Positions 1-7,766 of a DNA stretch of 64,000 nt are shown here, piece after piece (within the stretch, counting starts at the first letter, position 1; each line of letters starts with the position of its first letter). The stretch lies in NCBI RefSeq assembly GCF_022759505.1, contig NZ_CP094290.1, positions 1 to 64,000 on the forward strand, in the 5' to 3' direction. The notes beneath the pieces are model-generated. The model searched no databases and was not told the DNA's origin. It saw only the letters and a list, made by a program, of their open reading frames with translations. This DNA comes from Georgenia sp. TF02-10 (GTDB lineage: Bacteria > Actinomycetota > Actinomycetes > Actinomycetales > Actinomycetaceae). The translations under genes were made by a program, and so were the position numbers.

Positions 1-4
1 CTGG

Positions 5-23
5 CCCCGCCGGTGGGGCGGGG
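5..23 (-). terminator. G+C-rich hairpin after the DUF222/HNH gene
   Basis: A 7-bp perfect stem (CCCCGCC at 5-11, GGCGGGG at 17-23) with a 5-nt loop lies just downstream of the stop of the minus-strand gene ending at 39. There is no clear U-run, so it is only a possible terminator. Confidence 0.35.
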
Positions 24-38
24 TGCGGGGCGCGGGGG

Positions 39-1469
39 CTACTGGTCGGGTGGGTCGGTGCCGGGCTCGTCGGGGGCGGGGTCGAGGGCTCGGGTGTCGG
101 CGGGGGTGACGAGGTAGCGGTGCCCGGACGGGCTGGTCCACAGGTAGACCGCCGGTGCGAGGCGTTCGTAGCCCCAGCCGGCATGGGTCTTCGCACGATG
201 ATGGCCGCGGCACAACGCGGCTTCGTTGCACGGACACGTCACGCCGCCCTGGGCGTGGGGGACGATGTGGTCGGCGTCGCAGCGTTCGGCGCGTTTGGTG
301 CAGCCGGGGAACACGCAGTGGTGGTCGCGTTGGACCACGACCCGGCGGTGGCGGTCGGGCACCTCGTAGGCGTCGATCGGCTCGCAGCCGGCGAGGTCGA
401 GCACCGGGCGGACAATGATCCGGCCGGCGCTCCCGCACCAGGCCCGGATCTGCTCGGCTGTGATCGGGACCTGCAGGTTCTGCAACCGGCCCACGCACGC
501 GCCGTCGCTGGGCTCGGCGCCCTCGACGGTGTCGAGCGCCTCGCGGGTGAGGTGGACGAACAGCTCGATCCCACGGCCAAGGGCCGGGCGGGGCCGCGAT
601 GTCTCGTCTGCGTCGCCGCCGGTGTTGCGGTCGGTGAGGTCGAGGGTGAGCTGGTCGCGGGCGATCTCACCGACCGCCTTGGCGCGGCGGACGTCGAGGG
701 AGTCCTCGTCACCCAGGCTGGCGAGCTCGCGGGCCTTGCCGCTGATCGCCCGTTCGAGGTCCATCGCGTCGGCGACATCGAGGACCCCGTCGACGGGCAC
801 GACACCGTCGGTGCCGGCGTGGTCGAGGTGGATGTCGAACCGGCGCGACTCCTCCGCCCGCCGGCGACGGGCTTCGGCGAGGTCGGGCTGGAACCGGGTG
901 ATCGCCTCCTCGATCAGCCGGTCGATCTGCGCCCACGAGCACCCCGACGCGAACGGGGCGAGCTGGTGGTCCACGAACCCCGCAGCCGGCTGGTTGAGGA
1001 GCCGGGTCTGGTCGGCGATCCGCAGCGCCTTCCACACCGGCACCACACCTTCCCCGACCTTCGCCCAGATCTGCGGCAGCCGGTGGGCCAGCTCGACGAC
1101 GCAGCCCACATAGGACCGCGCCGAGTCCAGGGAGCGGCCGAGGATCGGGGCGAGCTCGATGATCGCGAAGTCACTCACCAACGGCGCCCCCTCACCAGCG
1201 ACCGGGAGGCCGGTGTCCAGCCCGCGTTCGGTGATCGTCGCCGCCCCATCGGGCGACGGCAACGCGTTGAGGTTGGCCCAGTGCGCGACCTGCTGGACCT
1301 TGGCCAGCTCCAGCTCCGCGATCGTGCGGTGCGCCTCGCCGATGGTGTCGAGCAGCTCGTGGGTGAACGTCTTCACCGGCACCTCGGGCTCGGCCACAGC
1401 CGGCTGCTCGACGACCCGCGCCGCAGCGGCGGCGGGGAGGTCGAAGAGCGGTGCGGTCCCGAGTTCCAT
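39..1469 (-). CDS. DUF222 domain-containing HNH endonuclease-like protein (13E12 type)
   Basis: A 476-residue protein of the DUF222/HNH family, which is abundant and multi-copy in actinobacteria. The N-terminal two thirds are helical and charged, as expected for DUF222. The C-terminal quarter carries the HNH zinc-finger region: HHCVFPGC, then CDADHIVPHAQGG, then a distal C-x2-GHHRAKTH. The three histidine positions and the paired cysteines of an active nuclease finger are present. The ATG start leaves a full-length protein. These genes are often linked to mobile or repetitive DNA, but no transposase is adjacent here. The cellular role of the family is not established; nuclease activity is inferred from the motif only. 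Confidence 0.9.
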   Translation of the reverse strand: MELGTAPLFDLPAAAAARVVEQPAVAEPEVPVKTFTHELLDTIGEAHRTIAELELAKVQQVAHWANLNALPSPDGAATITERGLDTGLPVAGEGAPLVSDFAIIELAPILGRSLDSARSYVGCVVELAHRLPQIWAKVGEGVVPVWKALRIADQTRLLNQPAAGFVDHQLAPFASGCSWAQIDRLIEEAITRFQPDLAEARRRRAEESRRFDIHLDHAGTDGVVPVDGVLDVADAMDLERAISGKARELASLGDEDSLDVRRAKAVGEIARDQLTLDLTDRNTGGDADETSRPRPALGRGIELFVHLTREALDTVEGAEPSDGACVGRLQNLQVPITAEQIRAWCGSAGRIIVRPVLDLAGCEPIDAYEVPDRHRRVVVQRDHHCVFPGCTKRAERCDADHIVPHAQGGVTCPCNEAALCRGHHRAKTHAGWGYERLAPAVYLWTSPSGHRYLVTPADTRALDPAPDEPGTDPPDQ

Positions 1470-1777
1470 GAGCGACAGTCAACCAGCCGCCGCCGACACC
1501 GCCATGCACTCAGAACCCGCCTGTGGACAGGGATCCAGCGCATCCAGGCCTGTGGACGACAAGTGGGCAGAACACCCTCTGCCACGCTCGACCCGCCTGC
1601 CGACCGCGGCGCGCAACCCCTCGTCGTACCCCGTCTCGACCCGACCACAGAACGACGACCCCAAGCCACCTCGCACCCGGTCGGAGCCACCAGCCAACCG
1701 CCGCGACCACCGCGGCCAGCGCCCACACCTCTTCGTCCTCCGCAGAGGACGACGACTCCGCGCGGTGCGGTCTCGGA
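1470..1777. other. Intergenic stretch without a recognisable gene
   Basis: These 308 bp separate the DUF222/HNH gene from the VOC gene. Several frames are open on both strands, but their translations are proline/arginine-rich composition artefacts with no recognisable domain. The phrase CCTGTGGAC occurs twice about 36 bp apart (near 1521 and 1550). I see no promoter or RNA that I can support. Confidence 0.5.
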
Positions 1778-2155
1778 TCAGCCCGCGGCCGAGAGCGGCG
1801 GCCCGCCGAACCCGATCTCGTTGCCGTCCGGGTCGCGGTAGATGACCTTCCGGACGCCGTCGCCGTAGGTCTCCCGCTCGACCGGCTCGATCCCGCGCTC
1901 GGAGATGGCACCGACCCGTTCGTCGAGGTCACCGACGAAGACGGTCACCGCAGCGCCGCCGGCCCGGTCCGGTCGCTGCTCGACGACCAGCCATCGGTGC
2001 GGCGCGAGCTCCCAGACCGACTCGGTGGGCGTCGCGTCGAAGGTGGAGTGGCGACCGAGCAGCCGCTCCCACCACGGGCACGCGGTCGCGTGGTCGCGCA
2101 CGCACACCGTGGCGAAGAGCTCGACGCCGTCGGAGAGGAAGTCACTGACGCTCAT
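1778..2155 (-). CDS. VOC family protein (glyoxalase/bleomycin-resistance fold)
   Basis: A 125-residue single-domain vicinal-oxygen-chelate protein. It begins with a beta-strand segment (VELFATVCVRD), has the WWERLLGR helix typical of VOC proteins, and ends with the family hallmark YRDPDGNEIGFGG. The conserved Glu in NEIGF is a usual metal ligand. The length fits one VOC module that would dimerise. The substrate cannot be predicted; relatives include glyoxalases, resistance proteins and non-catalytic binders. It starts at ATG and appears to be monocistronic. Confidence 0.85.
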   Translation of the reverse strand: MSVSDFLSDGVELFATVCVRDHATACPWWERLLGRHSTFDATPTESVWELAPHRWLVVEQRPDRAGGAAVTVFVGDLDERVGAISERGIEPVERETYGDGVRKVIYRDPDGNEIGFGGPPLSAAG

Positions 2156-2270
2156 GCAACGGCCGACCGCCCGACGGTCGCCGACTCATCGGTCGGGGCG
2201 CACCGGCGAGCCGTTGTCCGCCGCCCCGGCGTCCGCTCCTCCGCTCCCAGCGGCGGGGTCTTGTCTTGTG

Positions 2271-2630
2271 TTAGCCGGTTGACCGACTGTGCTCAGATGC
2301 CCAGTAGGCGAACTTGCCGGTCACCTTGAACTTGCCGCCGCGCTTCGTGTAGTCGACGGTCACGAACCCAAACCGGTCGTTGCACACCTTGTACTGACGG
2401 AACTTCATCCCGTACCCCTGGGTGGTGACCCGGCCCTTGGTGCCGAAGACCCGGTGCACCTTCGTCTGGGTCATGCCGCGCTTGACCCGGCGGTATTCCG
2501 GCTCGGTGACGCAACCGCGCGAGGACCGCTCGATGGTGTCGGCGGCCGCGGTGGCCGGGCTGGTGGCGTAGGCCAGACCGCCCAGGGCGAGGGCGGCCGC
2601 CGCGGCGGTGGCGGCGATGCGGTTCTTCAT
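2271..2630 (-). CDS. Small secreted protein, paralogue of the upstream gene (A)
   Basis: A 119-residue protein with a classical signal peptide (MKNRIAATAAAAALALGG, cleavage probably near the ATAAA run). The mature part holds the pattern GCVT-x2-E-[YF]-R-x-V-x2-G, then a V-x3-F-x-T-x-GR segment, a QG-x-G-x-K segment and a basic aromatic C-terminus. The closely spaced upstream gene (start 3151) shares this pattern, so the pair is a tandem duplication. The G-x-T-x3-V-x3-F core and size resemble BLIP/SmpA-like small beta-rich secreted proteins, but no function can be assigned. Two cysteines remain in the mature protein. A hairpin overlaps its Shine-Dalgarno sequence. Confidence 0.75.
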   Translation of the reverse strand: MKNRIAATAAAAALALGGLAYATSPATAAADTIERSSRGCVTEPEYRRVKRGMTQTKVHRVFGTKGRVTTQGYGMKFRQYKVCNDRFGFVTVDYTKRGGKFKVTGKFAYWASEHSRSTG

Positions 2631-2640
2631 GTGGTTGTTT

Positions 2641-2656
2641 CCCTTCTGATGAAGGG
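2641..2656 (-). promoter_or_regulatory. Hairpin covering the ribosome binding site of secreted protein A
   Basis: Read on the minus strand, CCCTTC-ATCA-GAAGGG forms a 6-bp stem with a 4-nt loop. The 3' arm GAAGGG is the Shine-Dalgarno sequence for the ATG at 2630. The stem could therefore limit translation of the gene. Confidence 0.45.
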
Positions 2657-2824
2657 GTTAGCAGCGCGGCAACTGGAAGGTCGCCGAGTTCGCGGGCCGG
2701 GTGCGGGCATCGCCCTGGTAGGCGGACCCGCCACTGGTGGGATGGGGAGGTCGAGTAGGTGCGGGACACCGTTCTGCCGTTGTAGTTGGAGCGCGCCGCT
2801 TCTCCATGTGATGTGCTGTTCCCC

Positions 2825-3151
2825 TCAGCAGTAGCAGTAGAAGCGGCTGTAGGACTTCCAGTCCAGCCGCCATGCCTGTCGGTAGTGGCGGTAGGTGACC
2901 TGGTAGCGGCCGGTGTCGGGTCCCCAGCAGGGCCGGTAGCTCTTGGTCTTGTAGCCGCCTCCCTGGTGCTCGAGGCGCCCGTGTGTGTCGAAGCGCGCTT
3001 CGACCCACAAGAGGGTGCGGCCGGAGGCGACCTGCCGGAACTCGCCCTTGGTCACGCAGCCGGGAACGGCGTGCGCCGACGGCGTCGGCAGCGCGGCGAT
3101 CGGCGTCAACAGCCCAACCGCCAACGCCAGCGCGACAAGCATTCTTTTCAC
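2825..3151 (-). CDS. Small secreted protein, paralogue of the downstream gene (B)
   Basis: A 108-residue protein starting at GTG 3151, chosen because AGGGGG lies a few bases upstream and a signal peptide (VKRMLVALALAVGLLTPIAAL) follows at once. A longer reading frame exists but would put 23 charged residues before the signal. The mature part begins near AVPGCVTKGEF and parallels protein A: GCVT, E-F-R-x-V, a G-x-T segment, an F-x-T-x-GR segment and a GGGYK segment. The extreme C-terminus is aromatic and cysteine-rich (SRFYCYC), giving four cysteines and possibly two disulfides. Function is unknown. It lies 194 bp upstream of paralogue A on the same strand. Confidence 0.75.
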   Translation of the reverse strand: MKRMLVALALAVGLLTPIAALPTPSAHAVPGCVTKGEFRQVASGRTLLWVEARFDTHGRLEHQGGGYKTKSYRPCWGPDTGRYQVTYRHYRQAWRLDWKSYSRFYCYC

Positions 3152-3347
3152 GTTTGTTCCCCCTGGATGTTTCGCGGGCCCGAGCGGCCGGCGGTGGCGC
3201 TGATCAGCCGACCAGCGCACTTCTCGTCCGTGAACCTAAGCGATCGGAACGGGCTGGCGTCGCGGTTCGACCAAACCAGGGCGATCGACCGCCGTCCGGG
3301 GACACGACCGGGCTAAGTCCCTAGTCGGAACTGACGATGATCTCCGA

Positions 3348-4784
3348 TCACGGGACCTGTCCCCCGCCCCCCGCCCGCCCCAGCCACCAAGCGGTCACCT
3401 CGGCGCCGCCACCGTAGGCGCGCGCCATCACCCGCGCCGTCGCGGCGAGCGCCGCGGGGTCGCGGTGGCGCTGGGCGCGCTCGGCGAGCACGGCGCCCTC
3501 GGCCCAAGCGTCCTCGTCGGCGGGCAGCGGCAGGGCGGCGAGCTGGCGCGCGCTCAGCTTGACCGAGCCCGGCGTCAGGACGGCGCCGAGGTAGCGGGCA
3601 GCGGCATCGGCGACGAGCGGGGGCGCGAGCAGCACCGCGAGCAGCCGCCAGAGGTCCCCCGGGTCGTGCGGCACGACGGTGACCACCGGCACCGACGGCA
3701 GCCAGGCGCCCTGCTCGTCGACCACCGCCTCGATGACGCGGCCCTGACCGGCGACGAGCAGCTTCGGCACCAGCCGGGCCGCCGCCCACGACGCGAGCGG
3801 CCCGGCCCGCACGCCCGCCAGGTGGACGACGGGCGCGTCGTACCGTTGCCGCGCGAACCGGGTCGACCGGCTCCCCCACTCGCAGGCCGCCGGCTCGATC
3901 AGCCCGCTGGTCACCAGCGGTGCTCCGGAGTCGACCAGGCCGCCGTCGCTGACGTGGGGAACCAGGCCGTAGTACTGGTCGCGGAAGTCGGCGGTGCAGG
4001 TCGCGAGGTCGCCGACCACGCGGTCGCCGGCCCGCAGCTCCACCGGCGGGACGCCGAACGACGGCGCCGCCAGCCGGCCCCACCCGTCCGGGTCGGTGCC
4101 CGCCGGGTCGCCCACCCGCACCACGGGCACGCAGGTGAGCACCGCCGTGCCCGCGAACACCGGGCGCGGTGAGCACCACAGGTCGGAGACCGCGCCGCGC
4201 TCCGCGACCGCCCGGCGTACCGGACCGGCGTCGCGGGCGGCGAGCACCGACAGTGGCTGCACGAGAGCGACGGTGCCGCCCGGGCGCACCAGGTCGAGCG
4301 CCCGGTGCAGGAACACGGCGCTGGTGTCGGTGTAGGCGGCCGGCCGCGCGTCCGACCGGCCGGCGGTACGCCGTCGCAGCTGGCCGAGGAACGGCGGGTT
4401 GCCCACGACCGCGTCGAACAGCTCGCCGTCCCACGCGGTGAGCCCGTCGGCGACCCGCACCTGCTGCGCCACCTCCTCGGGCGTCAGCGTCGGGTCCTCG
4501 GCGAGCAGCCGCGCCCGGGCGATGGCGACCGCCTCCGGGTCGAGGTCGGACCCGTGGACCGACCGGGCGCCGAGCCGCCGGGCCGCGGCGACGAGGAAGT
4601 GCCCGGTGCCGCACGCGGGGTCCAGCACCCGGGAGACGCCGGGACCCAGCGCCCGGTCGAGCACCCACGAGACCAGGTGCGGCGGGGTGTAGAACGCGCC
4701 GCGCTCGCGGCGGCCCTCCCGCTGCTCCGCCAGCCGCTCCTCGTAGGCGACGGCGAGCGCCTCCACCCGTTGCCGCTCGCCCAC
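3348..4784 (-). CDS. Orphan N6-adenine-type DNA methyltransferase
   Basis: A 478-residue SAM-dependent methyltransferase of the type I/IIG (gamma-class adenine) kind. The N-terminus has the FYTPPHLV segment (motif X region). It is followed by the SAM-binding motif DPACGTGHFL near residue 60, an acidic SDLDPEA motif, and the catalytic NPPF near residue 130. The C-terminal half lacks an obvious nuclease motif and may be a target-recognition region. No restriction or specificity subunit is adjacent, so it looks like an orphan or the remnant of a modification system. It starts at GTG 4784 and diverges from the NAD-salvage operon. Base-modification activity is inferred from the motifs. Confidence 0.85.
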   Translation of the reverse strand: MGERQRVEALAVAYEERLAEQREGRRERGAFYTPPHLVSWVLDRALGPGVSRVLDPACGTGHFLVAAARRLGARSVHGSDLDPEAVAIARARLLAEDPTLTPEEVAQQVRVADGLTAWDGELFDAVVGNPPFLGQLRRRTAGRSDARPAAYTDTSAVFLHRALDLVRPGGTVALVQPLSVLAARDAGPVRRAVAERGAVSDLWCSPRPVFAGTAVLTCVPVVRVGDPAGTDPDGWGRLAAPSFGVPPVELRAGDRVVGDLATCTADFRDQYYGLVPHVSDGGLVDSGAPLVTSGLIEPAACEWGSRSTRFARQRYDAPVVHLAGVRAGPLASWAAARLVPKLLVAGQGRVIEAVVDEQGAWLPSVPVVTVVPHDPGDLWRLLAVLLAPPLVADAAARYLGAVLTPGSVKLSARQLAALPLPADEDAWAEGAVLAERAQRHRDPAALAATARVMARAYGGGAEVTAWWLGRAGGGGQVP

Positions 4785-4852
4785 GAGGGCAGAGTAGAGG
4801 GCGGAACACCGCTTGCCGCGGCGCGCCGCCGCGGGGAGAGACCACCGACCCT

Positions 4853-4875
4853 GTTATAGTCATCTTGACTACAAC
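4853..4875 (+). promoter_or_regulatory. Palindromic NrtR-type operator before the NAD-salvage operon
   Basis: A 23-bp near-perfect inverted repeat: half-site GTTATAGTCA, centre TCT, half-site TGACTACAAC. One base pair mismatches between the arms. It has the AGTCA...TGACT core described for NrtR regulators. It contains a TATAGT -10-like hexamer and sits directly before the Shine-Dalgarno GTGAGGAG (4876-4883) of the first gene. The downstream operon itself encodes an NrtR-like protein, so autoregulation is likely. Confidence 0.8.
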
Positions 4876-4888
4876 GTGAGGAGCCGGC

Positions 4889-6781
4889 ATGGACCGCACC
4901 GGGCTGCTGACCGACCGCTACGAGCTGACGATGCTCGACTCGTGGGTGCGCGACGGCTCCGTCGACAACCGGGCGGTCTTCGAGGTGTTCGCGCGCCGGC
5001 TCCCGGAAGGCCGGAGGTACGGGGTCCTCGGCGGGCTGGGCCGTCTCCTCCCCCTGGTCGAGGCGTTCACGTTCGACTCCGACGAGGTGGCCTGGCTCCT
5101 CGAGCGCGGCGTGGTCGGCGAGGAGACGGCCGCCTACCTCGAACGGTTCCGGTTCGGCGGCGACATCGACGCCTACCGGGAGGGCGACCTGTACTTCCCC
5201 AGCAGCCCGGTGCTGACCGTCACCGGCACCCTCGGCGAGTGTGTGCTGCTGGAGACGCTGGTCCTGAGCGTGGTCAACCACGACACCGCGATCGCCAGCG
5301 CCGCGGCCCGGATGGTGACCGCCGCTCAGGGCCGCCCGCTGATCGAGATGGGCAGCCGGCGCACCCACGAGCAGGCGGCCGTGGCGGTCGCGCGAGCCGC
5401 CTACCTGGCCGGGTTCGCGTCGACCAGCAACCTCGCGGCCGGCCGGCTCTACGGCGTGCCCACGGTCGGCACCGCCGCCCACGCCTTCACGCTCGCCCAC
5501 GAGAGCGAGGAGGCGGCGTTCCGCAGCCAGGTCGCGGCACAGGGCGTCGGCACCACGCTCCTCGTCGACACCTACGACACCGCCGAGGGCATCCGCACCG
5601 CGGTGCGGGTCGCCGGGACCGGGCTCGGGGCGGTGCGCATCGACTCCGGCGACCTCGCCGAGGAGGCGGCCAAGGCGCGCGAGCTGCTCGACTCGCTGGG
5701 CGCCACCCGCACGGGCATCGTGGCCACCAGCGACCTCGACGAGTTCGTCATCGCGGCGCTGGCCGACGCCCCGATCGACGGCTACGGCGTCGGCACGCGG
5801 GTGGCGACCGGGTCGGGCCACCCCACCGCGAGCATGGTCTACAAGCTCGTGGCGGTCGCCGACGCACCCGACGACACCACGCTCCGCCCGGTCTCGAAGA
5901 AGTCGAAGGACAAGGTCTCGGTCGGCGGCCACAAGACCGCCTGGCGCCGGTACGACGACGCCGGCGTGCTCGTGGGCGAGACGTTCACCGTGCCCGGCGA
6001 CCCGGAGCCGCCGGGGTCGGTGCGCGCCCAGGTGCCGGTGATGCGCGGCGGCGCGACCGTGCACGACCCGTCGATCGAGGAGGTCCGCGCGTTCACCGCG
6101 GCGGCGGTCGCGTCGCTGCCGCCCGAGGCCCGCTCGGTCGCGGCGGGCCCGCCGTACCTCACCGTCACCCACCACCAGGAGGAGAGCAGCATGACCACCG
6201 CACCCGCCCCCACGAGGGCCCTGCTCATCGTCGACGTGCAGAACGACTTCGTCGAGGGCGGGTCGCTCGGCGTCGCCGGCGGCAACGACGTCGCCGCGCG
6301 GATCAGCGAGCACCTGGCCCGGCACGCCGGGGAGTACGCCGTCATCGCGGCCTCGCGCGACTGGCACGACCCGCACGGCACCAACGGCGGCCACTTCCAC
6401 GAGCCGGGCGCCGAGCCGGACTTCGTCACCACCTGGCCGGTCCACTGCGTGGCGACCGAGGCCGGGTCGGACTACGCGCCGGGGCTGGTGACCGACGCGG
6501 TCACCCACCACGTCCGCAAGGGCATGGGCGAGCCGGCGTACTCCGCGTTCGAGGGCGTCACCGACGACGGCGCGACGCTCGCCGACGTGCTCCGGGCCGC
6601 CGGCGTCACCGAGATCGACCTGACCGGCATCGCGACCGACTACTGCGTGCGGGCCACGGCGCTCGACGCCCGGCGGGAGGGGTTCGGGGTGCGGCTGCTC
6701 GACGGGATGCACGCCGGCGTGGCGCCGGAGAGCAGCGCGGCCGCGGTGCGCGAGATGACCGAGGCGGGCGTCCGGGCATGA
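4889..6781 (+). CDS. pncB-pncA: Nicotinate phosphoribosyltransferase - nicotinamidase fusion
   Basis: A continuous 630-codon frame that joins two NAD-salvage enzymes. Residues 1-434 are nicotinate phosphoribosyltransferase (nicotinate + PRPP + ATP to NaMN): TDRYELTML at the N-terminus, the [11 protein letters not shown] phosphate-binding region and RIDSGDL. Residues 435-630 are a complete nicotinamidase (nicotinamide to nicotinate) of the isochorismatase fold: DVQNDF with its catalytic Asp, the Lys in [13 protein letters not shown], and the nucleophile Cys in [10 protein letters not shown]. The two halves catalyse consecutive steps. No stop codon separates them, although an AGGAGGAG and an ATG sit exactly at the junction. 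The product may therefore be a fusion, two proteins, or both. The ORF overlaps the NrtR gene by ATGA. Confidence 0.9.
   Translation: MDRTGLLTDRYELTMLDSWVRDGSVDNRAVFEVFARRLPEGRRYGVLGGLGRLLPLVEAFTFDSDEVAWLLERGVVGEETAAYLERFRFGGDIDAYREGDLYFPSSPVLTVTGTLGECVLLETLVLSVVNHDTAIASAAARMVTAAQGRPLIEMGSRRTHEQAAVAVARAAYLAGFASTSNLAAGRLYGVPTVGTAAHAFTLAHESEEAAFRSQVAAQGVGTTLLVDTYDTAEGIRTAVRVAGTGLGAVRIDSGDLAEEAAKARELLDSLGATRTGIVATSDLDEFVIAALADAPIDGYGVGTRVATGSGHPTASMVYKLVAVADAPDDTTLRPVSKKSKDKVSVGGHKTAWRRYDDAGVLVGETFTVPGDPEPPGSVRAQVPVMRGGATVHDPSIEEVRAFTAAAVASLPPEARSVAAGPPYLTVTHHQEESSMTTAPAPTRALLIVDVQNDFVEGGSLGVAGGNDVAARISEHLARHAGEYAVIAASRDWHDPHGTNGGHFHEPGAEPDFVTTWPVHCVATEAGSDYAPGLVTDAVTHHVRKGMGEPAYSAFEGVTDDGATLADVLRAAGVTEIDLTGIATDYCVRATALDARREGFGVRLLDGMHAGVAPESSAAAVREMTEAGVRA
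6177..6193 (+). promoter_or_regulatory. Internal Shine-Dalgarno and ATG at the pncB/pncA junction
   Basis: AGGAGGAG at 6177-6184 is followed after 6 nt by an in-frame ATG at 6191. This is the ideal signal for separate translation of the nicotinamidase half (196 residues). It is one of the best ribosome binding sites in the window, which suggests the two genes were recently separate or still make a free nicotinamidase. Confidence 0.7.
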
Positions 6782-7524
6782 GCGGCGGCAACGGGTCGAC
6801 CCACCCCCCGTTCGCGGTCGCCGTCGACCTCGCGATCTTCACGATCCGCGACGGCGCCCTCTCGGTGCTGCTCGTGGAGCGCGGCGAGGAGCCGTTCGCC
6901 GGGCACTGGGCGCTGCCCGGCGGGTTCGTCGAGCCCGACGAGGACGCCGAGCAGGCGGCGTGGCGCGAGCTGCACGAGGAGACCGGCCTCTCGCGGACGT
7001 CGGCCCGGTTCTCCGGCTACCTGGAGCAGCTGCGCACCTACTCCGCACCCGACCGCGACCCCCGGATGCGGGTGGTGTCGATCGCCCACGTCGCGCTCGC
7101 GCCGGACCTGCCCGACCCGACGGCCGGCACCGACGCCACCGACGCCCGCTGGTGGGTCGTCGACGACCTCCTCGAGCCGGCGGAGGGTGGCGCGGCGGAG
7201 GCCCCGGAGCTGGCCTTCGACCACCGTCAGATCCTGCTCGACGCCCGCGAGCGGGTGCGGGCCAAGCTGGAGTACACGACGCTGGCGACCGAGTTCGTCG
7301 CCGAGCCTTTCACGCTCCCCGAGCTGCGCCGGGTCTACACCGCGGTCTGGGGCACGCCTCCCGACCTCGGCAACTTCCGCCGCAAGGTGCTCGGCACCGA
7401 GGGGTTCGTGCTCCCCACCGAGAGCCGCGGGACGGCATCGGAGGGAGGCGGCCGGCCCGCGCTGCTCTACCGCCGCGGCCCGGCCCGGCAGATCTTCCCG
7501 CCGATGGTGCGCTCGCAGACCTGA
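6778..7524 (+). CDS. nrtR: NrtR-type Nudix transcriptional regulator of NAD metabolism
   Basis: A 248-residue protein with an N-terminal Nudix domain and a C-terminal winged-helix region, the NrtR architecture. The Nudix box is intact: G-x5-E-x7-RELHEETGL at about residues 43-65. The C-terminal half ([33 protein letters not shown], ending in [14 protein letters not shown]) is the characteristic DNA-binding domain. NrtR proteins repress NAD biosynthesis genes and respond to ADP-ribose. An intact Nudix box leaves ADP-ribose hydrolysis possible, although many regulators have lost it. Its ATG overlaps the stop of the pncB-pncA gene, and the palindrome at 4853-4875 is the likely operator. Confidence 0.88.
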   Translation: MSGGNGSTHPPFAVAVDLAIFTIRDGALSVLLVERGEEPFAGHWALPGGFVEPDEDAEQAAWRELHEETGLSRTSARFSGYLEQLRTYSAPDRDPRMRVVSIAHVALAPDLPDPTAGTDATDARWWVVDDLLEPAEGGAAEAPELAFDHRQILLDARERVRAKLEYTTLATEFVAEPFTLPELRRVYTAVWGTPPDLGNFRRKVLGTEGFVLPTESRGTASEGGGRPALLYRRGPARQIFPPMVRSQT

Positions 7525-7542
7525 CGCCGGGCCCCGCGGTGG

Positions 7543-7689
7543 TCAGGTGTTGTAGCGCAACCAGCCGATCAGCACCATCACCGCGGCGATCGCCACGAGG
7601 ATCGCGATCACGATCAGCAGCGACTTGGGCGACCGACGCGGGCCGTTGAGCGGCTGGTTCACCGTGGGTCGTTCTCGTTCCTCGGCCAT
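7543..7689 (-). CDS. Small single-pass membrane protein
   Basis: A 48-residue ORF: about 22 polar residues, then one hydrophobic helix (SLLIVIAILVAIAAVMVLIGWL) and a short tail. It starts at ATG 7689 and lies downstream of the LanC-like gene on the same strand with a 77-bp gap. The Shine-Dalgarno sequence is weak. It contains no cysteine, so it is not a lanthipeptide precursor. Such proteins are common in actinobacteria and usually uncharacterised. It converges with nrtR. Confidence 0.6.
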   Translation of the reverse strand: MAEERERPTVNQPLNGPRRSPKSLLIVIAILVAIAAVMVLIGWLRYNT

Positions 7690-7766
7690 GCCGGCGCGGT
7701 ACCCGGATCCCGGCGCCCCATGAGGCCGTCCGAACCGGCAGTCGATGCAGTCGGGCACTGCCGCCC

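Noticed and set aside
1515-1560. DnaA boxes (TGTGGACA-like) suggesting an origin
   Set aside because: Only two partial matches are present, and dnaA, dnaN and other origin genes are absent.
120-1841. Plus-strand open frames across the DUF222/HNH gene
   Set aside because: Shadows of the minus-strand gene; no domain or ribosome binding site.
3240-3347. Possible tRNA (GGTTCGA phrase)
   Set aside because: No acceptor or anticodon stem can be drawn around it. No tRNA gene was found in the window.
7543-7689. Lanthipeptide precursor for the LanC-like protein
   Set aside because: The peptide has no cysteine, few Ser/Thr in its C-terminal half, and a clear transmembrane helix.
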